From CSSed11-175R1 sp041685735 (GTDB taxonomy: Bacteria > Actinomycetota > Nitriliruptoria > Nitriliruptorales > Nitriliruptoraceae), in NCBI GenBank assembly GCA_041685735.1, contig JAWLFE010000034.1, positions 1 to 30,571 of the forward strand: DNA of 30,571 nt, written 5' to 3'. Positions 15,228-22,176 of this stretch are shown here, piece by piece. Within the stretch, counting starts at the first letter, position 1. Every line of letters begins with the position of its first letter. The position numbers and the translations under genes were made by a program. Under the pieces are notes generated by a model. It was not told the DNA's origin. It ran no database searches and saw nothing but the letters and a program-made list of their open reading frames with translations.

Positions 15228-16781
15228 CTACGCCGGGGGTCGGCGTGGTAGCTCGACGGTGAACCGTGCGCCACCGGCGGGGACGTCACCGATCATCACG
15301 GTGCCACCGTGGAGCCGCACGAACTCCGCGACCAGGGTCAGGCCGATCCCCGTCCCCGGCGAGGGCTGCCCGGACGATCGCGGTGCCTGCTGGAACGGCT
15401 CGAAGACCATTTCCTTGAGCTCATCGGCGACGCCCGACCCATCGTCCTCGACGATCAGTCGGGCACCATCGGCCGTCGGGGTGACGATCACCGCGATGCG
15501 GGCGGCTGGTCCGGCGTGGCGCCGGGCGTTGGAGACCAGGTTGGACACCACGCGTTCCAGCTTGCCGCGATCCATCGACACGACGGCCGGGGATCCGGAC
15601 ACCTCGACCCCGGTCTCCCCGAGGTCGGCCAGGACCGCACGGACGACCTCATCGAGGTCATGGTCATCCTGCTCGAGGGTCAGGACACCGCGGGACAGTC
15701 GCTCGACGTCCAACAGGTCGTCGAGGAGGCGTTGGATCCGCTCGGCCTGCCCGTGCAGCCGTCCCGACAGCGTCCGGACCTGCTCGGTGTCCAGCTCACC
15801 GGCTCGTTCCTGGAGCGTCGCGGAGAAGCCCAGCACGGCCGTCAGCGGCGTGCGCAGCTCATGCGAGACCGCCTGGAGGAACAGACGCCGCAGGTCATCC
15901 ACCTGGCGCAGCCCCTCCGCCGCCTGCCGTTCGTGCTGGAGGGCCCGCACGATCGACGCCTCCCGGGAGCGTTCCCGCGTGACGTCACGGCACAGCCCGA
16001 GTGCGGCGGTGACCCGACCATCCCGGTCCCGGATCGGCACCTCCTCCACCGACAGGACGACCACCTCCCCGGAGGGGCGCACCCAATCGAACTCGATCGG
16101 CCAGGTCGCCTCGCCCTTGCCGAACCGGTTGTCGATGAACCGCTGGCGAACCTCCGGGGTGAGCCCGTCGGCCAACGGGCTCGCGTCGCTCTCCAACCGC
16201 TCTCGTGGGTAGCCGACCGCCGCGGCGAACGCTTCGTTGGTGTGATCGACGCGGAACCGCGGTTCGAAGGAGAACCGGTAGATGCCGAGGTCGCTGGCCT
16301 CGGCCAGGGCCCGGAAGCTGGACGCGAGCTGCTCGATCTCGTGCTCGAGGCGCTTGCGGTTGGTCGCGTCCCGCCCGCTGATGATCAACCCGCAGCGGAT
16401 GCCGTCGATCACCAGGGGCGCAACGCGCAGACCCAACGGGATGCTCCGGACCGACGACCCGGCCGACCCGTCGGCCTGTCCACCGGACCGGAAGGCGACC
16501 TCGAGGTCCTGCTCCGCTCCCAACGCCTGCTCGATGCACCCGAGCGCACCCTCGTCGACCACCAGCGTGTGCAGGGGTTGCCCGATCACGTCCGGCTCCC
16601 GGGTGCCGGTCATCGCCAGACCCGCCGGACTGATCGCCCGCACACGCCACTCGTGATCGACGACGATGACCAGGTTGGGAGAGCTCAGGAACGCCTCGGC
16701 ACGGAGGCGCTCCACCCCGACCCCGTCGGGCAGGGGGAAGGACGCGATCGGGCCGATCGCAGCTGTGCCGTCTGGGCTCAC
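15228..16781 (-). CDS. PAS-domain sensor histidine kinase, coupled to aceE
   Basis: A 517-residue soluble histidine kinase with no membrane helix. Two PAS domains (about 28-145 and 165-280, each ending in an R-D-A/V-T-like segment) lead into a HisKA domain with the phospho-acceptor H307 in SHELRTPL. The ATPase domain has an N box (NLVSNARRH), G1 (DDGSGV) and G2 (GTGIGL). The GTG start at 16781 overlaps the aceE stop (GTGA), so translation is linked to pyruvate dehydrogenase E1. No response regulator lies nearby. It may sense a cytoplasmic redox or metabolic signal; the signal is unknown. Confidence 0.88.
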   Translation of the reverse strand: MSPDGTAAIGPIASFPLPDGVGVERLRAEAFLSSPNLVIVVDHEWRVRAISPAGLAMTGTREPDVIGQPLHTLVVDEGALGCIEQALGAEQDLEVAFRSGGQADGSAGSSVRSIPLGLRVAPLVIDGIRCGLIISGRDATNRKRLEHEIEQLASSFRALAEASDLGIYRFSFEPRFRVDHTNEAFAAAVGYPRERLESDASPLADGLTPEVRQRFIDNRFGKGEATWPIEFDWVRPSGEVVVLSVEEVPIRDRDGRVTAALGLCRDVTRERSREASIVRALQHERQAAEGLRQVDDLRRLFLQAVSHELRTPLTAVLGFSATLQERAGELDTEQVRTLSGRLHGQAERIQRLLDDLLDVERLSRGVLTLEQDDHDLDEVVRAVLADLGETGVEVSGSPAVVSMDRGKLERVVSNLVSNARRHAGPAARIAVIVTPTADGARLIVEDDGSGVADELKEMVFEPFQQAPRSSGQPSPGTGIGLTLVAEFVRLHGGTVMIGDVPAGGARFTVELPRRPPA

Positions 16782-19102
16782 CGCGTCACATCGTCGGTCG
16801 ATCCCGGTTGCCCGAAGAACGGCACGCGTTCGAAGTCCAGCCCGTAGCGCTCGATCGCCTTTTCCAACACGTCCGCGTCCACCTCGCCGAGCTTGACCAG
16901 TTCGGCCAGGACGCAGTACGCGATCGACGTGGCATCGATGCGGTGGTAGCGCCGCAACGCCTCACGGGTGTCGGAGCGTCCGAACCCGTCGGTCCCGAGC
17001 GCCGCGAACGGTCCCGGGATCCAGTCACGGATCTGGAAGGTCGTCGCACGCATCCAGTCGGACACGGCGACGTACGGGCCCTCGGTGTCCTCCAGGATGC
17101 GGGTCACCAGCGGGATGCGGGGTTCCTCACCCGGGTTGGTCCGGTTCCAGGACTCGACCGCGGCACCGTCACGCAGCAGGCGGTTCCAACCCGGCGCCGA
17201 CCACACGTCGGCGGAGACGTTCCAGTCCTCGGCGAGCAGTTCCTGGGCACGCAGCGCCTCGTTGATGATGGTGCCCGACGACAGGATGTGGGCGACGTGC
17301 TCACCGCCAGGACCCTCCTTGAAGCGGTAGAGCCCGTCGATGACCTGCTGGTCGTCGACGTGGTCGGGCATCTTCGGCTGCACCGCGGGTTCGTTGTAGA
17401 CCGCGAGGTAGAAGATGACGTCCTCGCCGGCGTCGCTGTCCTCGTCGCCGGCGGCGTCACGGGGGTACATCCGCTCCAGGCCGTGTTCGACCAGGACGGC
17501 GATCTCGTAGGCGAAGGACGGGTCGTAGGCCTCGACCCCGGGGTTGGACTGCGCCATCAACAGCGAGTGGCGGTCCTGGTGCTGTAGCCCTTCGCCGTTG
17601 AGCGTGGTGCCACCGGCGGTCGCACCGATCATGAACCCGCGGGCCCGCTGGTCGGCGGCCGACCAGATGGAATCGGCCGTGCGTTGGAAGCCGAACATCG
17701 AGTAGAAGATGTACAGCGGGACCATCGGCACGCCGTGGGTCGCGTAGCTGGTCCCGGCCGCGTGGAACGTGCCGACCGAGCCCGCTTCGGTGATGCCCTC
17801 GTGGATGATCTGCCCGTCGGTGGCCTGCTTGTAGGACAGCAGCAGTTCCTGGTCCACGGGCTCGTAGTTCTGCCCGAGGTGGTCGTAGATCTTGGCCGTC
17901 GGGAACCACGAGTCCATCCCGAACGTACGGGCCTCGTCGGGGATGATCGGCACGATGCGGTTGCCGAAACCCTTGACGCGCAGCAGGTCCTTGAAGACCC
18001 GCACCAGCGCCATGGTCGTGGCGACCTCCTGGTTGCCCGACCCCTCCTTCAGCGCACCGAAGGCGTCGTGGGGCGGCAGCTCCGGCACCGTGAACGACAC
18101 CCGCCGGTCGGGCACCGATCCGCCGAGCTCACGGCGACGCTCCTGCAGGTACTGGAACTCCTCGGAGTCCTCCCCGGGGTGGATGTAGGGCGGCAGGTCC
18201 CCTTCGAGGGCCTCGTCCGAGACGTCCAGGGCCAGCCGGTCACGGAAGCCCTTGAGCGCGTCCGACGACAGCTTCTTCATCTGGTGGACGGCGTTGCGGG
18301 CCTCGAAGTCCGGTCCGAGCGTCCAGCCCTTGACGGTCTGTGCCAGGATCACGGTCGGCGCGCCGGTCGTGGCGGTCGCCGCTTCGAAGGCCGCATACAC
18401 CTTGCGGTAGTCGTGCCCGCCGCGTGTCAGCCTGCCGATGTCCTCGTTGGTCATCGGCTCCACGAGCTTCTTGAGGGCGTCGTTGGCGCCGAAGAAGTCG
18501 TCACGGATGAACTGGGGCCCGCGTGCCGGGTAGGTCTGCATCTGCCCGTCCGGGACCTCGTTCATCCGGTTGATCAGCGCGCCCTCGACGTCACGAGCCA
18601 GGATCTCGTCCCACTGGCGTCCCCACAGCACCTTGATGACGTTCCAGCCGGCGCCACGGAACACGCCCTCGAGTTCCTGCACGATCTTGCCGTTCCCACG
18701 GACGGGACCGTCGAGCTGCTGCAGGTTGCAGTTGATGACGAAGGTGAGGTTGTCCAGTCCCTCGCGGCTGGCAACGGCCAGGGCGCCCATCGTCTCCGGC
18801 TCGGCGGTCTCACCGTCGCCGCCGAAGAACCAGACGTGCTGATCCGAGGTGTCCTTGAACCCACGGTTGTGCAGGTAGCGGTTGAAGCGCGCCTGGTAGA
18901 TGGCGTTGAGCGGCCCGAGCCCCATCGACACCGTCGGGAACTCCCAGAAGTCCGGCATCAGGCGGGGATGCGGGTAGCTCGACAGACCACCCGGCTCGAC
19001 CTCGGCACGGAACCGGTCGAGGCGGTCCTCGGACAGGCGCCCCTCGACGAACGCGCGGGCGTAGATGCCCGGGGAGGCGTGCCCCTGGAAGTAGATCTGG
19101 TC
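16778..19102 (-). CDS. aceE: Pyruvate dehydrogenase E1 component, homodimeric (5' end lost in gap)
   Basis: 774 residues are visible, starting at DQIYFQGHASPGIYAR, which corresponds to about residue 130-140 of AceE from other bacteria. The TPP motif is GDGETAEPE...INCNLQQLDGP, and NAVHQMKKL carries a conserved active-site histidine. The enzyme decarboxylates pyruvate with TPP and passes the acetyl group to the E2 lipoyl domain. The N-terminus falls in the 100-N gap. The 53 bases on the far side (19203-19255) can be read as GTG plus about 17 codons, which with 100 N is too short for the missing ~130 residues, so the true gap is likely longer. The stop overlaps the kinase gene. No E2 or E3 gene is in the window. 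Confidence 0.93.
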   Translation of the reverse strand, partial: DQIYFQGHASPGIYARAFVEGRLSEDRLDRFRAEVEPGGLSSYPHPRLMPDFWEFPTVSMGLGPLNAIYQARFNRYLHNRGFKDTSDQHVWFFGGDGETAEPETMGALAVASREGLDNLTFVINCNLQQLDGPVRGNGKIVQELEGVFRGAGWNVIKVLWGRQWDEILARDVEGALINRMNEVPDGQMQTYPARGPQFIRDDFFGANDALKKLVEPMTNEDIGRLTRGGHDYRKVYAAFEAATATTGAPTVILAQTVKGWTLGPDFEARNAVHQMKKLSSDALKGFRDRLALDVSDEALEGDLPPYIHPGEDSEEFQYLQERRRELGGSVPDRRVSFTVPELPPHDAFGALKEGSGNQEVATTMALVRVFKDLLRVKGFGNRIVPIIPDEARTFGMDSWFPTAKIYDHLGQNYEPVDQELLLSYKQATDGQIIHEGITEAGSVGTFHAAGTSYATHGVPMVPLYIFYSMFGFQRTADSIWSAADQRARGFMIGATAGGTTLNGEGLQHQDRHSLLMAQSNPGVEAYDPSFAYEIAVLVEHGLERMYPRDAAGDEDSDAGEDVIFYLAVYNEPAVQPKMPDHVDDQQVIDGLYRFKEGPGGEHVAHILSSGTIINEALRAQELLAEDWNVSADVWSAPGWNRLLRDGAAVESWNRTNPGEEPRIPLVTRILEDTEGPYVAVSDWMRATTFQIRDWIPGPFAALGTDGFGRSDTREALRRYHRIDATSIAYCVLAELVKLGEVDADVLEKAIERYGLDFERVPFFGQPGSTDDVTR

Positions 19103-19202
19103 NNNNNNNNNNNNNNNNNNNNNNNNNNNNNNNNNNNNNNNNNNNNNNNNNNNNNNNNNNNNNNNNNNNNNNNNNNNNNNNNNNNNNNNNNNNNNNNNNN
19201 NN
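19103..19202. other. Assembly gap of 100 N inside aceE
   Basis: Exactly 100 N, a usual placeholder for a gap of unknown size. The AceE protein lacks about 130 N-terminal residues, while the space up to the last possible in-frame GTG at 19255 is only about 150 bases. Confidence 0.98.
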
Positions 19203-19349
19203 GATCCGGTCCGGGGCGTTCCGGGGTCACCGGATGCCCATCGGTCGGCCTCCACGGTAACCCGTCACGTCGTGGCGCGCCCCGCCGCCGGGACCGGCCA
19301 CCCGCCACGGGCTGGGCAATCGCCCGATCGGCCCGTTAGCGTCCGGCGT

Positions 19350-19724
19350 ATGCGTCGACCGAGTTCGTCCGTCATCCTGGTGATCGCCGCCCTGGTGGTG
19401 GGATCGGCAGGCTGCGTCGAAGCGCGTGACCCGTACGAGGACGCGATCGGCACGGCGGGCGATCTCCCCGACCGGATCGGCTTCTGCCTCGCGTTGACGC
19501 GCGCCGTCAACGCCGTGGAATCGGGCGCGCCGGATGTCGCCCGTGACGCGGTGGAGGAGGCGGTCATCCAGGCGCCAGCCTCCCTGCTGGCCGACGTCCG
19601 CGACCTCGCTGACCGGGTACGGGCGGCCGAGGAAGCCGGACCCGGCGCGCTGCGGGATCCCGACCTGTTGGCCGACGCACAGGTCCTACGCGCCCAGGTC
19701 CGTGAACGCTGCGACCCCATCTGA
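19350..19724 (+). CDS. Small probable secreted lipoprotein, function unknown
   Basis: A 124-residue protein with a basic N-terminus, a hydrophobic stretch (about 8-19) and a near-lipobox ending at a Cys (GSAGC, C22), suggesting an exported lipoprotein. The mature part is mostly helical and acidic, with two further Cys residues (in FCLAL and ERCDPI) that could pair. The ATG at 19350 is chosen because it gives the signal peptide; a longer frame opens at 19272 but adds only Pro/Arg-rich sequence. It is divergent from aceE. No family recognised. Confidence 0.65.
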   Translation: MRRPSSSVILVIAALVVGSAGCVEARDPYEDAIGTAGDLPDRIGFCLALTRAVNAVESGAPDVARDAVEEAVIQAPASLLADVRDLADRVRAAEEAGPGALRDPDLLADAQVLRAQVRERCDPI

Positions 19725-19745
19725 CGACCCGCGAGAGGCACGCTC

Positions 19746-20204
19746 ATGGCCAGTTCCCGCAAGCCGGTGACCCCGGACCAACGCAGCCGTGACCTGCGCA
19801 AGGAGTTGAAGACGGTCGAGAAGGAGGACCCGGGCCCCGACCGGGCACCCCGGCTCGCCGACCTCGCCCGCGCGGCCCACGACGATCGCCAGCTCAACAT
19901 GGCGATGCGCGCCGCCGAACTGTGCCTGGCTGAGGATCCTGCCGCGCCCGAGCTGCTCGTGACCGCCTACCGCATCGAGGCCGACGGCGAGGAACGGCTG
20001 CAGTCCCTGGCCGACCTGCGGGACCTCGCCCGCTACATCGATCGGCCGGACCTCGTCGAGATCGCGGACGACCACCTCGTCTCGGAGGCGCGCGATTGGG
20101 TCGCGGCCGCGGAGCCCGGGGAGCGCCGCTACCGACTCCGGAGCGTGCAGTCGTTGACCTCCCGCGAACTGGCGGACCAACTCCGCGACGAACTCGACCG
20201 GTGA
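19746..20204 (+). CDS. Small alpha-helical protein of unknown function
   Basis: A 152-residue charged, helix-rich protein. It has a basic head (SSRKPVTPDQRSRDLRKELK), then repeated helical segments (LADLARAAHDDRQLNMAMRAAELCLAED-like, LADLRDLARYID) that look TPR-like but are too few to assign. The ATG is preceded by GAGAGG eight bases upstream. The stop overlaps the start of the dehydratase gene (GTGA), so the two are coupled. No signal peptide or membrane segment. Confidence 0.7.
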   Translation: MASSRKPVTPDQRSRDLRKELKTVEKEDPGPDRAPRLADLARAAHDDRQLNMAMRAAELCLAEDPAAPELLVTAYRIEADGEERLQSLADLRDLARYIDRPDLVEIADDHLVSEARDWVAAAEPGERRYRLRSVQSLTSRELADQLRDELDR

Positions 20205-21190
20205 GCCACGGCCCGCTGCCCGTCACCGACCGCGACATCGAGGTGGCCGCGCAACGTCTCGCCGCGACGGTGACCCGCACCCCGGTGCTCACCTCTCGTG
20301 CCCTCGACCAGCGGCTGGGCGCGTCGTTGTTCCTCAAGGCAGAGCACCTCCAGCGGGTGGGCGCGTTCAAGATCCGCGGCGCCACGAACGCCATCGGCGC
20401 CATCGATCCGGCGCGGCGGGCCAGGGGCGTGGTCGCGTTCTCGTCCGGCAACCACGCGCAGGCGATCGCGTGCGCGTGCCGGTCCCTGGGGGTCCCCGCC
20501 ACGATCGTGATGCCGAGCGATGCGCCACCGGTGAAGCTCGCCGCAACCCGCGCGTATGGGGCCGAGGTCGTCACCTACGACCGGTACACCGGCGACCGCG
20601 TCGCGATCGCCGAGGAGATCGCCGCCGACCGGGGAGCGACCCTGATCCCGTCGTTCGACCATGCAGACGTGATCGCCGGGCAGGGGACGGCGGCCAGGGA
20701 GTTGCTGGAGGATGTGGATGGACTGGACCTGCTGGTCGTCCCGGTCGGCGGGGGCGGGCTCCTGGCCGGCAGCGCCGTGGCGGCGGTCGCCGCCGTCCCG
20801 GACATCACGATCATCGGCGTCGAGCCCGGTGAGCGGCGAGCGGCCCGCGATGCGCTGGACCAGGGCGAGGTGGTCGAGGTCCCCGTCCCGCGGACCGTGC
20901 TGGACGGGCAGCAGACGACCCACATCGGGCACCTGGCGCTCCCGATCCTCCAGGCCCACGTGAGCGCGGTCGTCGGCGTGGACGACGACCGGGTGCTCCG
21001 GACCGTGCGGACCCTGGCGCTGCGCATGAAGCAGGTCGTCGAGCCGTCCGGGGCGTGCGCGCTGGCAGCGATCCTCGATGGCCGGATCGAGGTCTCCGGT
21101 CGCCGCGTCGGGGTCCTGCTGTCAGGCGGGAACATCACCCCGGGTGTCCTCGCGGACGCCCTGACCGGTGACGCCGAACTCGACTGGTGA
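20201..21190 (+). CDS. Threonine/serine dehydratase (fold-type II PLP enzyme)
   Basis: A 329-residue PLP enzyme of the threonine dehydratase / serine racemase group. The PLP lysine is K57 in GAFKIRGA, FSSGNHAQA binds the substrate carboxylate, and PVGGGGLLAG binds the PLP phosphate. It converts threonine to 2-oxobutanoate and ammonia (or serine to pyruvate). There is no C-terminal ACT domain, so it is likely a catabolic type rather than the isoleucine-feedback-controlled biosynthetic IlvA; serine racemase activity is also possible. The start is GTG at 20201 overlapping the previous stop. Its stop lies six bases from that of the convergent gene. Confidence 0.87.
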   Translation: MSHGPLPVTDRDIEVAAQRLAATVTRTPVLTSRALDQRLGASLFLKAEHLQRVGAFKIRGATNAIGAIDPARRARGVVAFSSGNHAQAIACACRSLGVPATIVMPSDAPPVKLAATRAYGAEVVTYDRYTGDRVAIAEEIAADRGATLIPSFDHADVIAGQGTAARELLEDVDGLDLLVVPVGGGGLLAGSAVAAVAAVPDITIIGVEPGERRAARDALDQGEVVEVPVPRTVLDGQQTTHIGHLALPILQAHVSAVVGVDDDRVLRTVRTLALRMKQVVEPSGACALAAILDGRIEVSGRRVGVLLSGGNITPGVLADALTGDAELDW

Positions 21191-21196
21191 CCCGCG

Positions 21197-22003
21197 TCAG
21201 TTGACGTGCTGCAGGACCCAGCGGTCGCTCCACCGCGCACGGACCACACCGTAGGTGGCCGCGGCGGTCAACAGGTCGCCGACCTCGAGGGCCTCGATGG
21301 CCTGCCACAGATCCTCGCAGGTCGTATCGCCGCGGATCTCCTCCGGGGTGAACAGCGCCGCCACCCGCGCGTAGTCGAGCTCCAGCAGGGAGGACGGGTC
21401 GAACGCATCCACCCAGGCGGTGATCGACGCCAGCGCGGCCAGGATGTCATCGCCGTCCTCCAGGGTCTCCTCGACCACCTCGATGGCCTGCTCCAACCGG
21501 TCCAGCGCCTGGTCGCAGGTCGTGACGTAGACCAGCCGCGGGCCATGTCCCTCGGGATGCTCACGCACCCGTCGTTCCGACGGATCGAACGCGACGAACC
21601 AGTGCAGCGGCACCGACCAGGGCTCGTCGATCACGTGGGGCATCCGGCCACTGGTGGACAGCGACTCCAGGACGCCCCGGAGGCGCACGTCCGGCACGAA
21701 GGCGTCGGCCACCGCGTCGGGGATCGTGCGACGGAACGACTCCATCGCGACCGCGGCACGCAGTTCGAGGTCGAGCGGACAGACGAGCACCTGACGGCCG
21801 GCACGCCGGACCAGTGCGGCGTCCGGACCGAGCGATGCCCGGCCGGTCAGCAGGCGTGTGGCCGCCGCATCCTCGACGTCGGCATGCTCCGTTCGGGTGA
21901 GGCCACCGGCGGCATCGACGTACGCCGCCCAGCGTTCCCGCTCCCGCGGCGGGAACGACTCGAGCGGGGCGAACACCTTCAGCTGCGCGCGTGGAACCGG
22001 CAT
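21197..22003 (-). CDS. Conserved actinobacterial-type protein of unknown function
   Basis: A 268-residue soluble protein with no recognised motif. Distinct segments include RAQLKVFAPLESFPPRERERW at the N-terminus, a VLVCPLDLELRAAVAME stretch, HVIDEPWSVPLHWFVAFD and YVTTCDQALDRLEQAIEV. The start is taken as ATG at 22003 because similarity-like sequence begins there; the frame remains open for about 20 more codons upstream. Its look is of a conserved housekeeping-type protein of Actinomycetota. It is convergent with the dehydratase and divergent from tRNA-Thr. Confidence 0.72.
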   Translation of the reverse strand: MPVPRAQLKVFAPLESFPPRERERWAAYVDAAGGLTRTEHADVEDAAATRLLTGRASLGPDAALVRRAGRQVLVCPLDLELRAAVAMESFRRTIPDAVADAFVPDVRLRGVLESLSTSGRMPHVIDEPWSVPLHWFVAFDPSERRVREHPEGHGPRLVYVTTCDQALDRLEQAIEVVEETLEDGDDILAALASITAWVDAFDPSSLLELDYARVAALFTPEEIRGDTTCEDLWQAIEALEVGDLLTAAATYGVVRARWSDRWVLQHVN

Positions 22004-22059
22004 GCGCAGGACCGTAGCCGACGACCGGACCGCCCGACAGCGACCTGTGATCCGGTCGC

Positions 22060-22089
22060 TCGACACGTGGGGGTTCTGGCCCGTAGTAG
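22060..22089 (+). promoter_or_regulatory. Possible promoter of tRNA-Thr
   Basis: TCGACA (22060-22065) resembles a -35 box, and TAGTAG (22084-22089) is a weak -10 at 18-base spacing, ending 13 bases before the tRNA. The match is poor at -10, so this is only a candidate. Confidence 0.3.
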
Positions 22090-22102
22090 CCTTCCGGGCC
22101 TC

Positions 22103-22176
22103 GCCGAGGTAGCTCAGTCCGGTAGAGCAACCGCCTTGTAAGCGGTCGGTCAGGGGTTCGAGTCCCCTCCTCGGCT
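22103..22176 (+). tRNA. tRNA-Thr (anticodon UGU)
   Basis: All arms fold: acceptor GCCGAGG / CCTCGGC, D-arm GCTC..GAGC, anticodon stem ACCGC / GCGGT with loop CTTGTAA (anticodon TGT at 22137-22139), and T-arm AGGGG-TTCGAGT-CCCCT. The discriminator base is T and CCA is not encoded. UGU reads ACA and other Thr codons ending in A or G. The end of the convergent histidine kinase gene runs antisense through its 3' part. Confidence 0.97.

Noticed and set aside
17684..19339. 551-codon plus-strand open frame across aceE
   Set aside because: It is antisense to a well-conserved enzyme and runs through the N gap. Long antisense frames are normal at this GC content.
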